A stretch of DNA of 64,000 bases, from NCBI RefSeq assembly GCF_000974785.1, contig NZ_BBWV01000003.1, forward strand, positions 124,001 to 188,000, written 5' to 3'. The number at the start of each line of letters is the position of its first letter. Within the stretch, counting starts at the first letter, position 1. The notes under the pieces were generated by a model. That model was not told where the DNA came from, made no database searches, and saw nothing but the letters and a program-made list of their open reading frames with translations. Of this stretch, positions 35,401 to 44,528 are shown one piece after another. Origin of the DNA: Flavihumibacter petaseus NBRC 106054. GTDB lineage: Bacteria; Bacteroidota; Bacteroidia; Chitinophagales; Chitinophagaceae. The position numbers were made by a program, and so were the translations under genes.

Positions 35401-36332
35401 ATACCTTTTATATGGACGTACCTGCCAGTGGTAACTATCCGTTTGGTTTCAATTTTGGCGGTACTGATCATACGGATGATGTAACGGCTACCTGTACAGT
35501 AAGTGCGTTGTCAGGAGAAGGGCCTACCGGGATGATCTTCTATGCAAAAAATTGTTTCTGGACTTATCCTAATACAGGCTGTAGTGGCGGGTCGGACAAT
35601 ACAAGCAGAACCGTCTATTTGTGTAAAGGCACTTACCAGATAACCCTGAACCTGACGTCGATGTTTACCTGCGGCAATGTTAATCCGCCGCCGAACAACT
35701 GCAGCCAGGTTTCACATAATGTGGTTTTCCAGTTGCAAACGCCGTTTACCCGGTACAAATCACTTACCACGCAAAATGGATGTATTTCCACCATCCCGGT
35801 GGCAGCGACCGATTCGATGATCAACCCGGTATTCAGTGTGCCCGTTGGTAAGCGGATGGTGTTCAGTGCCTGGGTGCGGGAAGATTGTGCCAGTCCCATC
35901 GGTGGTGTCTCCTGTTCCGATACCGGCTATGTCAAAAACAAAGTGATCCTGTCCTACACCGGCAGCAGCCAGCGGGATACCTTATATCCGTCCGGCGCCA
36001 TCATCGAGGGTTGGCAGCGGTACGAAGGCTATTTTGTACCACCTCCTGCGGCGACACAAATGACCATGGACTTCGTCAATTCAAACAACCGGCCGCTCTA
36101 CTTTGATGATATCCGCCTGCATCCCTTTAATGCCAATATGAAAAGCTATGTCTACGATCCCATAACGCTTCGGCTGGTAGGGGAGCTGGATGAAAACAAC
36201 TATGGCCGCTATTATGAATATGATGAAGAAGGAACCCTGATCCGGACCAAGGCGGAAACGGCGGAAGGCGTGAAAACGATCAACGAGACCCGGAGCTTCA
36301 AGCAAAGAAAAGTTAATCAGATTCAGCCCTAA
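29481..36332 (+). CDS. Giant RHS/YD-family secreted protein (N-terminal partner, no toxin tip)
   Basis: 2283 residues with an N-terminal signal-like helix. The conserved start of Bacteroidota RHS proteins is clear near residue 95: NMVNLFTGDFSYNIPLL, then EASWVGLGWNINPGNINRNM. Long beta-rich middle parts follow, and the C-terminus has the typical YDPITLRLVGELDENN and YYEYDEEGTLIRTKAE before a short end. It lacks the RHS core and toxin tip; those are in the next gene, six bases downstream. The pair probably builds the sugar-wall-like RHS shell in two polypeptides. Confidence 0.85.
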   Translation: MIQILASRYPRHIASFMLILFSYSFVPAMGNKHVLPVSASKPYRFTASNKPRDQKPSPAPAFKTPAAAGTNRLVKRHPDSSAIGGPSQPEMSSFKSVGTDNMVNLFTGDFSYNIPLLDVGGYPVNIFYNGGISMEQEASWVGLGWNINPGNINRNMRGVPDDFNGEDLMVQRQKMKPNTTWGVSLAGDFEMGGVKNMAGISFGGSVGISNNSYLGPALELSTKGGVNLSIAKKTVGEKSAMGVGAGLSATVSSRDGLSLSPNVSLTSQSFANAKGLSVGIGLSTSYNSRTGIKQLQIAEQASFNMSNSKYQDDYYLLQKGTSAGASLRSTSISFNKPSYIPSIRLPITNEAYAGHFQLGGAMWGIYASAEVEAYQQKSEIAPEDEVQTKPMVGYLYYQKAASDPNAVMDFTRFNDNEVTNNTPIISAPQFSYDVYSIQGEGTGGTIRPYRDDLGTVRDNLTKSKDKSLSAGGDIGIPGHYGGNFNIIKTPSVIGEWIRGNKLKNLIGFSDAKGIDENVYFRNPGETSVLNKNQFDYIGGTNLVRFRLGTSTTNPTIEPYLEQFSKDSKQLTATSLLSTLPVTERKKRTQVTSYLTAEEATLIGLDTSIRSYLTGMSAAKNFQFDNISRVSDYRKKHHISQISVTEANGRRYVYGIPVYNIAQRDFSFSVDNTEIADDKVTFNAADTLNVKTANGKEGLIQITETPAYAHSFLLTGLLSPDYIDITGDGITEDDLGTAVKFNYSRTKQGAQWAEHAWRSPHTTGTTPTANFNAGNRTETKDDKGIISYGIRESWYVHSIESKSMVAIFTLEDRNDGKGATSPVAGVNTADLSLKRLKKIDLYNKADLKKNGLSSAKPIKTVWFAYSYSLCSGTPDNASGGKLTLDSIYFTYNGKDRGSKNKYVFSYGSTGTNPAYAFNASDRWGNYKPKSMNPAGLKNADYPYAIQDKTQKAAIDSNAAAWNLKKILLPSGAQLEVSYESDDYAFVQNRRATDMMEIAGLGKDATTITSNLYTVNGLGITTDHDYVFIKVPEACTTKAEVLQKYLLGIQQLAFKLSVNMEKGPEFIPCYATIADYGVFDATRIWVKLNQMDGLSPLSLAALEYLRQRLPGQAFPGYDVSEGNSLEKTAKVLDGMRTALTSAFKDPVNYLRKVGKAQTINTTKSFVRLNDPDGVKYGGGYRVKSVILKDNWHLMSAQDSAQYGQVYDYTTTETLNGVTRKISSGVASYEPSIGGEENPFQTIVQVTNTLPLGPASYGAIEMPVLDAFFPAAVVGYSKVTVTALKKATADVTKKSRSGIGRQVTEFYTAKDFPVYYSHTTLDAASDKQEHKNSMTNFFFKYAFDSRALSQGFLVETNDMHGKMKSQSSYAENDTATRINYTENFYRNTGARGLNDKFDFVYAAQGGLVEAGNMGIDVELMTDTREFAVKTSSLEVQGQLDWFVFGPVSFWLPFIWKVNGVSETNYRAVTTTKTVEYHGVLDSIVVIDKGSQVSTRNLVYDAETGEVVVTRTNNEFDKPVYNINYPAYWAYSGMGLAYKNIDAVYSNVIFLDGKITSGNVPAGDLESGDELYLVNPGTIPANCNKPAVPMTNRLVWAVDKNKNSSGLTNTTTDFIIMDSAGAFLSRSGATVRIVRSGKRNLLGTSAASVVSMTDPVVVVGPVRELSIPSTHKVISASATEYREKWQADDGVIQKRSLLFNSSTCTSSEIIDCSGYLEKHINPYKKGLLGDFAARRALLFYGSRLEKDPLVITNLPANGFLENFKLYWDFNASNNLVPDLANTQWVWNTEVTRVNAKGLEVETRDALNIYTAAQYGFKRTLPVAITTNARSNETVYEGFEDLDYEETINNALYNTCAQPQLDLRNLSNSSIVNTDLQPFKAHSGNYVLSVAASSTASKQVKVNVPILTDFSFDYSKKDTVKSLYQTGQNVGNKSWQPANSLSNSTDFVFASTNTLLNFEAHPLDSNTSYGKYHRFNIDYTFYMDVPASGNYPFGFNFGGTDHTDDVTATCTVSALSGEGPTGMIFYAKNCFWTYPNTGCSGGSDNTSRTVYLCKGTYQITLNLTSMFTCGNVNPPPNNCSQVSHNVVFQLQTPFTRYKSLTTQNGCISTIPVAATDSMINPVFSVPVGKRMVFSAWVREDCASPIGGVSCSDTGYVKNKVILSYTGSSQRDTLYPSGAIIEGWQRYEGYFVPPPAATQMTMDFVNSNNRPLYFDDIRLHPFNANMKSYVYDPITLRLVGELDENNYGRYYEYDEEGTLIRTKAETAEGVKTINETRSFKQRKVNQIQP

Positions 36333-36338
36333 AGTAAA

Positions 36339-39300
36339 ATGATAACCATGTTTTCTATAATAAATCGCCTGACTTCCTTTCAAAGAGCAAATCGCTTCAG
36401 GGGCATTGCAGCAGCGCTGCTGCTGCTGGGCAGTATGATCTCTTCTCCGTCAATGGCCGGGGGAGACGAAGGCATCAAAGATGATCCGGTGGTGATGCGG
36501 TTAACGGGCACATCCGGATCGACCGGCCTGCTGCTCAATAACACTGCTGCCATCACTTTTGCTGCCGGCACGGAAAGCAGCAAAACGATCAAAAACATCA
36601 TTACCCTGGGCATCAAGGAAGAAACACCCCTGGTGATTCCTGCCGATTTCACTGCTGTGGTGAAGGTGAAGATCGAGTATGGCCCCAACGCCTCCTCCGT
36701 CAATACCATCAGTTCGCAGACGTTGACCGTTACCTATACCAAAGCGGAAGGATTAAAGTACAATGCCCGGAACTATTTTCATTTTGATGGCGCCGCCTAT
36801 GTAAAAATTACCCTGGTGGAAGTGCCTTCCAATTTATCCGGAACCATTGATGTGCGGAACCTGATTTACGTGGAAAATGAAATGCGGGTGACCCGGTATT
36901 ACAAACTGTCCACCAACCTGGCCACGCTGAAGCCTGCGACGTTTACGCATACCGCGCCGGCAGCCGGCGCAGATGAAATGGATGTTGCCTGGACCTGGCA
37001 GGCCGGTACGGGACATAATGCAGCACAGTTGGAGTGGAGCTGGGTGGAAGACGAACTGATTACCAATTACTATTCGGGAGGATCACTCGATTCCAACCTG
37101 TTGTTCAAGCTGAATGCCACGCGCATCGACCTTCCGTATAACCGGAACAGTTATAAGATTCCGCTTTTGTATGGCGGTAAGGGAAAATTGTTTTTCCGGG
37201 TAAGGCCAGTCAACCAACGGACTTCAGGAACCAGGACGGATGGTCCCTGGTCCTGGGTGCGCTCACAGGCCTTTAACGGCCATGACAGCACCCTCAACTG
37301 GCAGTCTACGATCACATTTGCGGAGGAAGGAAAGCGCAAAGCGGTGATGCAATATTATGATGGTTCTTTACGCAGCCGGCAAACGGTAACCAAAGACAAC
37401 GTAACCAATACGGTAGTTTCCGGCGAGACCCTCTATGACGGGCAGGGAAGGCCTGCGGTGCAGGTGTTACCGGTACCGGGAACCGGCACAACCATCAAGT
37501 ATACCAATGACCTGAACTTTTTCAGCGGGCAATTGACGCTGGCCGAGGATCCGGGGAAGTTTTTTGACCTCCAGCCGATTGCTACCCCGAACAGCCTGAC
37601 CACACCCATGGATACTACCAGGGGAGCCGCGAAATACTACAGTGCACTCAACCCGGAATTGGCTACCGGGTCCAACAATACCATCCCTAAAGCCGAAGGG
37701 TTTCCGTATACCTATACCCGGTATACCCCGGATGGCACCGGGAGGGTAATGGCAAAAAGCGGTGTGGGAGCTGCCTTCCAGATGGGCAAGGGACATGAAA
37801 CCAAATATTATTATGGCTCTGCATCCCAGGAAATGCTCGATGGACTATTCGGTACCGAAGTCGGTATTTACAGCCACTATTTTAAGAACATGGTGCGCGA
37901 TGCCAACGGCCAGATGAGTATCAGCTATGTGGACATGCACGGCAGAACGATTGCTACTGCGCTGGCGGGCGAAAGTCCCGCGAACCTGGCAGCATTGGAT
38001 CTGAATGCCACCAGTTATCCGAACCAGGCCGGCCGGTATGTTACGCAGAACCTGTTGTCCGGCAGCACGAACCTGGTGAAGAACAACAGCATCGAAGCGA
38101 TCAATACACTGTTGGTGCCAGCCAGGGGATTGTACAATTTCCGGTACGAACTCAATCCGCAGAGCCTGCAGCTGACGGTAGGTACAGCCGTTTGTTACGA
38201 CTGCATGTATAACCTTGAAATATCCATAACGGATGAGTCAGGGGATACTCCACCCATCGTTAAAAAGTACAACAATATCAATCCTACTGCTGACGACAAT
38301 TGCGCCACCGCCATCAAGCAATTCGAGAATGACACGACCGGCACAGTCTCCAATATTGCCCAGTTTGCTGTGACCCTGGAGCCTGGTTCCTATATTGTTC
38401 GCAAATCACTCACCCTGAGTGAGGCTTCCCTGCAGAAGTACCGGGAGGAGTATTTGACCAAAGCCATTGGTAAAACAGAGCAGCAGGTCATTGATTCCCT
38501 GCATGCAGTGATGAAGGTAGCGTCTGGTTGTGCCACAGCACCTCCCGTGGTTACCTGTAAAACCTGTCTTGATTCCCTGGGAACACTGGGTGTTTACAAA
38601 ACCAAATACCTGAATTCGATCGGAAATCCAGCAGTTACACCGCAAATGGATTCCAGCATCAAGTACAACTATAAAGCGGATAGTCTTGCCTGCAGCCGGA
38701 TGTGCGACACCCTTTCGCATGACCTCGAAATCAAGCGGCTGATGATGCTGGCCGATATGATGCCCTATTCGGGGCAGTATGCGCGGGACTTTGTTCCTGT
38801 AGGCACCAATGCCATTAACCTTTACAACAAGTACAATATTTTCTCTACCTATACACCGGCCACACAGCCGTTTTACAAGAAGCCTAAGAATGGCAACAAG
38901 GTGGTGGATTATTACCGCACAGATGACATGATTATCGATCCTGTCATCCACCCGGATCCAGCCAACCTCAATGCTAAACTGAATGTTACGACGAAGGCAG
39001 AATTTGAAGCAATGTTTACCAGCTCATGGGCGGAACAGCTGTTGCCTTACCATCCCGAATATGACAAACTGTTGTTTGCAGAAGCCAATCTTGCAGCGAG
39101 TTACAACTGGATGACCAATTTTAACCGGGTAACCACGTATGCTGATGCGACAGCAAAGGGCTATATTTTCACCAGTGCCGCGAACATCACCGACCCCTTG
39201 TACAGCAAAGTGCCGGCTGCAGACAAAACGATCATGGCTACCAAAGTAGGAACTGATCTTTCCGGCGGACTTAGTATATGGCAGATGGCTTACGGGAATG

Positions 39301-42300
39301 TAAAATGCAAGGACATCATTTCTCCCGACCACCAGAAAGCCTGTTATTTGGGCGCACCGAAAATCCCTCCATATAACGACCTGACCACCGCCGAAAAAGA
39401 CCAGATTTGGGCGACATTTAAAACCTTGTACGGCAATGAAAGAGACAGCAGCCTGATAGCGTATATCAATTCAAACAATCCACTGACGGACGCACAAACA
39501 CTGGTGGACGAAAAATATATTCTCCAGTTCCCGCTGAGCAACAAACAGCTGGCGCAACAGGCAGGCGCTGACTGGAACTGGTATCCTGCTACTACCGGCG
39601 GTGCCCCCAATCTCGCGGGTCTTCCCGGCGGCTCAACACCCCAGGACGTATATGCCAGCCGGTGCGCCAGTTATATAGATCAGTGGAAAAAAGCCCTGGA
39701 GCGTTGCGCGGTGCTGGCGGCAAAGCCCAATAAGGATGCCATCATTACCTCCATTACCGACGGTATGAAAGCTGTATGTATCAAGGGCAGCGATGCGGCC
39801 AACCCTTATGGTTCTTCCAACGTAGCACCCACTACGCCGGTAGATGGTTCACCGCGAAGCTTCGAGGAAGTGATCAATGCAGTCTTTGCGGCGAACAGCA
39901 TTTCCATCGACTCGCTCTGCAACCCTTTTGTGATGGAGTTTCCTAAGCCCTATGGAAAAGGCACGGCTTTCATTGCAGACCAGGTAACGATAGTAGATAC
40001 CTGTAACTGCAACCGGTTTGCACAACTGAAAGCTGAAGCTACGGCAGCCGGAAAAGATCCTAACGTGCTGACCAGTATGAACCAGTACCTCAGTACTGCT
40101 TACGGTGATACCCTTACCACAGCGTTGTATTCGGCCATGGTGCTGAACTGTTCCAAACTCAGCACTACAGCTTGTATCGATTCCATCATCCGCACGCCCA
40201 TCAGCTGCGCAGAAGTACTTACCTGTGATTGCGCACTGGTTAATATATCCGGAACCTGTTACAAAGATTGCGTGAAGCGGGTTTGTACGACCACCGGATC
40301 AAGTTTTGCTTTGTCCGCCCCGCAACCCTTCCCGGATTTTCTCAAGTGTGGCAGTATGACTGCGTCGAAATGTTTCGACTGTGCACAGATCAGTGCGCTG
40401 GTAACAGAATTTAAGGCGATTTATCCTGCACCCTATGATAGCGGTCCCGATTTTGCTGGCACCAATCTTACACCCGCTACCCTGCGCAACAATATCCTTT
40501 TCGAGCAGTTTGTGAATTACCGTACTGGTTACCAGTACAGCTGGATCGAATATTCCAAAGCTGCCACTGCAGCAACCTGTAACCTGGCCAACTATGCCAG
40601 CAATTCAGCCCTGCACCAGAGCGTCATCTGCCGTCCCGTAAAACCACTTACGGATACAACCGGTTTATTTGTGCTGGACAGCGCCTGCGAGAAAACTTAC
40701 AATACGGCAGTGTTTGCCGGGCAGGGGATCTACCAGGCGAGAAAGGATCTCCTCCTGGCCCGCTTTGATTCCCTGTACCGGGATAAATGTATGTCGGCAA
40801 AAAACATTGAGACCTTTGCGGTCAGCGATACGGTGAAGGAATATCATTATACCCTGTATTACTATGACATGGCCGGAAACCTGGTGAAAACAGTTCCGCC
40901 TGCAGGTGTGCGTCCGGATTTTGGTGCAACCTTCCTGAACAGCGTCAAAACAGCCCGGGCTGCGGGAACTTCTGTACCGCGCACCCATTTATTGGTTACC
41001 AACTACCGGTACAATAGTCTCAATGCACCTGTTCAGCAGAATAGCCCGGATGCCAAAAAATCCAAATTCTGGTATGACCGGCTGGGCAGGCTGGCCGTGA
41101 GCCAGAACGCGCAGCAGGCGTTGGATGCAGAATATTCCTACACACTCTATGATGTTTTTGGACGCATTACAGAAGTAGGGCAGAAGCCCCAGACCACGGT
41201 CATGACCCAAACCATCAGCCAGGATACCACGGCGCTGAAAGACTGGGTACTGACGACTGGCGGAGTGCGTGAACAGATCACCCAAACGGTGTATGACCTG
41301 CCTTATGGCTACAGCGCCCAATACCCGCAGGGGATCCTGTATGGCGCCAAACTCACCCAGCGCAATCTCCGTGGGCGCGTGAGCTACGCGACCACGATGA
41401 ACCTGGCCACGGATCCATTGCATTATACGGGCACCTTCTACACGTACGATGTTCATGGCAATGTGGATACCCTGTTGCAGGACTATAACGGTGTGGCGGA
41501 AACCGGTACCACGGATCGGTTTAAGAAAGTGGTCTATGAATATGACCTGGTCAGCGGGAAGGTGAATACCGTGCAGTATCAGCCGGACCTGGATGATGCC
41601 TTCTATCACCGCTATTCCTATGATGCGGAGAACCGCCTGACCAGGGTGGAGACGAGCCGCGACAAAGTGTATTGGGAGGAGGATGCCCGTTACAATTACT
41701 TTAAACACGGCCCGCTCGCCCGGACAGAACTGGGGCAATTAAAAGTGCAGGGGCTGGACTACGCGTATACCCTGCAGGGTTGGCTGAAAGGAGTGAACAG
41801 CACTACGGTCTCCGATGGTACTTATGATGTCGGCAAGGATGGAAAGTCCGGGTCATCGAACGTGAACACTGCCCGGGATATCTTCGGTTTTGCGTTACAT
41901 TATTACGATGGCGTGGAAAACGGCAACACCTGGGTGGACTACCTGCCCATCGGAACGGCCAGCAATTTTGCACGGGTGGATGCAGGTCACAGTTTCGTTT
42001 CATTGTACAATGGGAATATCAGTGCCATGACGGTGAACAATGCGGGGCTCACGCGGGGCGTACCGGCGAATACCAATTCGCTTCCCTTAATGTACCGCTA
42101 CAGCTATGACCAGTTGAACCGGCTGGTGGGAATGCAAACTTACAAAGGGCTGACTCCCGCAACCAATACCTGGACGCCGGAACCGCTTAATGATTATAAG
42201 GAGGTAGTAAAATATGATCCAAACGGGAATATAGTTTACTACAACCGCAGAGGTGCCCCCGAAATCGGCAAGCCATTGCTCATGGATAGTCTCTCTTATG

Positions 42301-43991
42301 TGTATTGGAGTGGAACGAATCAACTCAGGCAGATCAGGGACAACTCGGGCTATACCAGCAATTATACGGAGGATATCAATCACCAGGCGAAGACCAATAA
42401 TTACCTGTATGATTCGACGGGTAACCTGGTAATGGATTCCTCGGAAAGCAATATGGCGGTGACCTGGACGGTGTATGGCAAAATTGCCACGATCAACAAA
42501 GGCGGGAATATTATTACTTATACCTATGATGCTACAGGCAACCGGATCACCAAAACAGCATCAGGCAAAACGACCTTATATGTACGGGATGCCAGTGGCA
42601 ATGTGTTGGCGGTATATGAAAAGACAGCGTCAACAGCGATAAAGCAAACAGAAGTTGACTTGTACGGCAGCAGCCGGCTGGGGATCTTGAATGAGTTGAC
42701 AGTAGCGCCAACAGCTGTTGCCCTGGCTTCCGGATACAATCCTGCCAAAGTAAGCGTCTTCTCACGCAGTGAGAAGGTCTTTGAGCTAAGCAATCACCTG
42801 GGGAATGTCTTGGTGACGATAACGGATAAGCGCACCCCTGTGGATGCAGCTACCGACGGCAACCTGGATTTCTATACGGCGAACGTGGTAACTGCGCAGG
42901 ATTGCTATCCGTTTGGCATGTTGATGCCAGGAAGAACATATAATGCCGATTTATATAAGTATGGTTTTAATGGAAAGGAAAATGATAATGATGTAAAGGG
43001 TATTGGTAATCAACAGGACTATGGCATGCGGATCTATGATCCGAGAATAGGGCGCTTTTTAAGTGTAGATCCTATTTCTGAGAAGTATCCGATGTTGACG
43101 CCATTTCAGTTTAGTTCAGATAATCCCATTCAGAATATTGATATAGATGGACTAGAAGGTGGATCATCAAATGGAGCCCCTACGACAACAAATTTATATC
43201 ACGTTACTACTCCTGAAAATGCAGAATCCATAATTAAAAAGGGTTTCAATGCCACTGAAAACGGTACGTATTCAAACTATAGTTGGTTTAGCCCAAAGAG
43301 TTCAGCTACAGGAACAGGAGTTCCTTTTGATCAAGAAAAAAATGTAGAAATTAAGGTTAAAGGTGTTGATACAAAAGGCGCTTATGTAATTACTAATTCT
43401 AAAGTTGCCGAAATCGAACAACAAGCATTTAAATCTTTAACACAGGAATTTGGAAGTTTCAACTCACTGGACGAGGCAAAAAGTGCGCTGAGTAGTAATA
43501 AATATAACGCCTTTCGAAGAAGGTTTTATGGTACTAAATACAACTTACTTGGGCAGTTCATGGATAATTTGAAGCAACCTTCTTATTTTTTGGAATCTGA
43601 AGGAACATTTGCTTTTAGTGATGCTGCTTTAAAAGGTAAGGTGCAGCTGTGGGGTTTTAAAGGAAAAGCTGCAGGTGTCTTAGCTAAAGGGTTGAACGGT
43701 CTTAAATACGCGGGCAAAACCTTAATCGTCGTTGGTGTAGCGACGGATATTTATGAAATTGCAACTACACAGAATATTTCTAAAACGATTACTCGTAAAG
43801 CAGGAGGATGGGCTGGGGCTACATTGGGAGCTGAAGGTGGTGCAGCCGTTGGTGCCTGGTTTGGTGGTTGGGGAGCGATTCCAGGAGCAATAATTGGAGG
43901 AGCAATCGGTTACTGGTCTGGTGAGAAGGTTACTGAAACTATTTATGAGAAATTGGAAACAAGCGGTTGGGTTCCTTCGGGTAAAGAATAG
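36339..43991 (+). CDS. Giant RHS protein with C-terminal ART-like toxin tip
   Basis: 2550 residues. A signal peptide is near the start (GIAAALLLLGSMISSPSMAG). A DUF6443-type N-terminal region contains GETLYDGQGRPAVQVLPVP. A very long Cys-containing middle region follows, then YD repeats (YTYDATGNRITKTASG), and the RHS core signature about 2205-2270: GFNGKENDNDV, QQDYGMRIYDPRIGRFLSVD. After the core comes a variable tip of about 265 residues. The DNA turns AT-rich from about 42,930, just before the core-tip junction, as expected for exchanged toxin cassettes. A small gene follows at once and is the immunity candidate. Confidence 0.9.
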   Translation: MITMFSIINRLTSFQRANRFRGIAAALLLLGSMISSPSMAGGDEGIKDDPVVMRLTGTSGSTGLLLNNTAAITFAAGTESSKTIKNIITLGIKEETPLVIPADFTAVVKVKIEYGPNASSVNTISSQTLTVTYTKAEGLKYNARNYFHFDGAAYVKITLVEVPSNLSGTIDVRNLIYVENEMRVTRYYKLSTNLATLKPATFTHTAPAAGADEMDVAWTWQAGTGHNAAQLEWSWVEDELITNYYSGGSLDSNLLFKLNATRIDLPYNRNSYKIPLLYGGKGKLFFRVRPVNQRTSGTRTDGPWSWVRSQAFNGHDSTLNWQSTITFAEEGKRKAVMQYYDGSLRSRQTVTKDNVTNTVVSGETLYDGQGRPAVQVLPVPGTGTTIKYTNDLNFFSGQLTLAEDPGKFFDLQPIATPNSLTTPMDTTRGAAKYYSALNPELATGSNNTIPKAEGFPYTYTRYTPDGTGRVMAKSGVGAAFQMGKGHETKYYYGSASQEMLDGLFGTEVGIYSHYFKNMVRDANGQMSISYVDMHGRTIATALAGESPANLAALDLNATSYPNQAGRYVTQNLLSGSTNLVKNNSIEAINTLLVPARGLYNFRYELNPQSLQLTVGTAVCYDCMYNLEISITDESGDTPPIVKKYNNINPTADDNCATAIKQFENDTTGTVSNIAQFAVTLEPGSYIVRKSLTLSEASLQKYREEYLTKAIGKTEQQVIDSLHAVMKVASGCATAPPVVTCKTCLDSLGTLGVYKTKYLNSIGNPAVTPQMDSSIKYNYKADSLACSRMCDTLSHDLEIKRLMMLADMMPYSGQYARDFVPVGTNAINLYNKYNIFSTYTPATQPFYKKPKNGNKVVDYYRTDDMIIDPVIHPDPANLNAKLNVTTKAEFEAMFTSSWAEQLLPYHPEYDKLLFAEANLAASYNWMTNFNRVTTYADATAKGYIFTSAANITDPLYSKVPAADKTIMATKVGTDLSGGLSIWQMAYGNVKCKDIISPDHQKACYLGAPKIPPYNDLTTAEKDQIWATFKTLYGNERDSSLIAYINSNNPLTDAQTLVDEKYILQFPLSNKQLAQQAGADWNWYPATTGGAPNLAGLPGGSTPQDVYASRCASYIDQWKKALERCAVLAAKPNKDAIITSITDGMKAVCIKGSDAANPYGSSNVAPTTPVDGSPRSFEEVINAVFAANSISIDSLCNPFVMEFPKPYGKGTAFIADQVTIVDTCNCNRFAQLKAEATAAGKDPNVLTSMNQYLSTAYGDTLTTALYSAMVLNCSKLSTTACIDSIIRTPISCAEVLTCDCALVNISGTCYKDCVKRVCTTTGSSFALSAPQPFPDFLKCGSMTASKCFDCAQISALVTEFKAIYPAPYDSGPDFAGTNLTPATLRNNILFEQFVNYRTGYQYSWIEYSKAATAATCNLANYASNSALHQSVICRPVKPLTDTTGLFVLDSACEKTYNTAVFAGQGIYQARKDLLLARFDSLYRDKCMSAKNIETFAVSDTVKEYHYTLYYYDMAGNLVKTVPPAGVRPDFGATFLNSVKTARAAGTSVPRTHLLVTNYRYNSLNAPVQQNSPDAKKSKFWYDRLGRLAVSQNAQQALDAEYSYTLYDVFGRITEVGQKPQTTVMTQTISQDTTALKDWVLTTGGVREQITQTVYDLPYGYSAQYPQGILYGAKLTQRNLRGRVSYATTMNLATDPLHYTGTFYTYDVHGNVDTLLQDYNGVAETGTTDRFKKVVYEYDLVSGKVNTVQYQPDLDDAFYHRYSYDAENRLTRVETSRDKVYWEEDARYNYFKHGPLARTELGQLKVQGLDYAYTLQGWLKGVNSTTVSDGTYDVGKDGKSGSSNVNTARDIFGFALHYYDGVENGNTWVDYLPIGTASNFARVDAGHSFVSLYNGNISAMTVNNAGLTRGVPANTNSLPLMYRYSYDQLNRLVGMQTYKGLTPATNTWTPEPLNDYKEVVKYDPNGNIVYYNRRGAPEIGKPLLMDSLSYVYWSGTNQLRQIRDNSGYTSNYTEDINHQAKTNNYLYDSTGNLVMDSSESNMAVTWTVYGKIATINKGGNIITYTYDATGNRITKTASGKTTLYVRDASGNVLAVYEKTASTAIKQTEVDLYGSSRLGILNELTVAPTAVALASGYNPAKVSVFSRSEKVFELSNHLGNVLVTITDKRTPVDAATDGNLDFYTANVVTAQDCYPFGMLMPGRTYNADLYKYGFNGKENDNDVKGIGNQQDYGMRIYDPRIGRFLSVDPISEKYPMLTPFQFSSDNPIQNIDIDGLEGGSSNGAPTTTNLYHVTTPENAESIIKKGFNATENGTYSNYSWFSPKSSATGTGVPFDQEKNVEIKVKGVDTKGAYVITNSKVAEIEQQAFKSLTQEFGSFNSLDEAKSALSSNKYNAFRRRFYGTKYNLLGQFMDNLKQPSYFLESEGTFAFSDAALKGKVQLWGFKGKAAGVLAKGLNGLKYAGKTLIVVGVATDIYEIATTQNISKTITRKAGGWAGATLGAEGGAAVGAWFGGWGAIPGAIIGGAIGYWSGEKVTETIYEKLETSGWVPSGKE
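43193..43988 (+). other. RHS toxin tip: ART-like fold plus glycine-zipper helix
   Basis: Downstream of the RHS core the protein begins LYHVTTPENAESIIKKGFN, matching the opening of ADP-ribosyltransferase-superfamily toxins (HxT, then IxxxGF), followed by SWFSPKSSATG. The last 90 residues are a hydrophobic Gly/Ala repeat (GGWAGATLGAEGGAAVGAWF and GAIPGAIIGGAIGYW), a glycine zipper that could insert into membranes. A catalytic Glu cannot be fixed by eye. Confidence 0.55.
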
Positions 43992-43995
43992 TAAT

Positions 43996-44415
43996 ATGAA
44001 CAGAATATTATACAAAACAAATAATGAAGGTGAATTGTCCTTGCTGTTTTTAGGTCAGCCTGGGCAAAAAAACCTGCTTTTCAGTGGTGATGAGTTTTAT
44101 TTTATTTTCTTCGAACAAATAGCTGATATAGGGGAATACGGGGAGTTAAAATATTCAATCGACATCAAGGACAAGAGCGGACTTAGTGTAAAGGAAATTA
44201 GGCATACTAACGGGCAAGTCTTTTTCGTGGAACTAGAGAATGGCGATATTCTGGAAATTAAATTCACAATTCAGGGTTACGGTGAGATAGTTCAAAGATT
44301 GTTTGTGGTTGAAAGAAAGAAGTTAACAAAAAAGGGTGATACTTATGGAACGTTTGTATTAGAGGAATATGAATTAGCAAAACGCATTGATCCTACTTTA
44401 TTTATCGGTGATTGA
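43996..44415 (+). CDS. Candidate immunity protein for the RHS toxin
   Basis: A 139-residue soluble acidic protein. The longer frame from 43894 overlaps the RHS gene, so ATG 43996, four bases after its stop, is chosen. Beta-rich segments such as EFYFIFFEQIADIG, LKYSIDIKDKSG and VFFVELENGDILEI are seen. No family recognised. Position directly behind the toxin tip, small size and AT-rich DNA are typical of immunity genes. Confidence 0.65.
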   Translation: MNRILYKTNNEGELSLLFLGQPGQKNLLFSGDEFYFIFFEQIADIGEYGELKYSIDIKDKSGLSVKEIRHTNGQVFFVELENGDILEIKFTIQGYGEIVQRLFVVERKKLTKKGDTYGTFVLEEYELAKRIDPTLFIGD

Positions 44416-44528
44416 TACTAGTTATTTAGACTGTGGAGTGTTAAGTAGCAACGATATTTGATATGTAAGTTGCCGCGGTTAACAAAACTGATTTCAACAG
44501 CCTACAACCAGAATACCACACTTAATTT

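Noticed and set aside
40989-41738. Antisense frame of 249 codons inside the second RHS gene
   Set aside because: Shadow of the YD-repeat region; no recognisable domain or start context.
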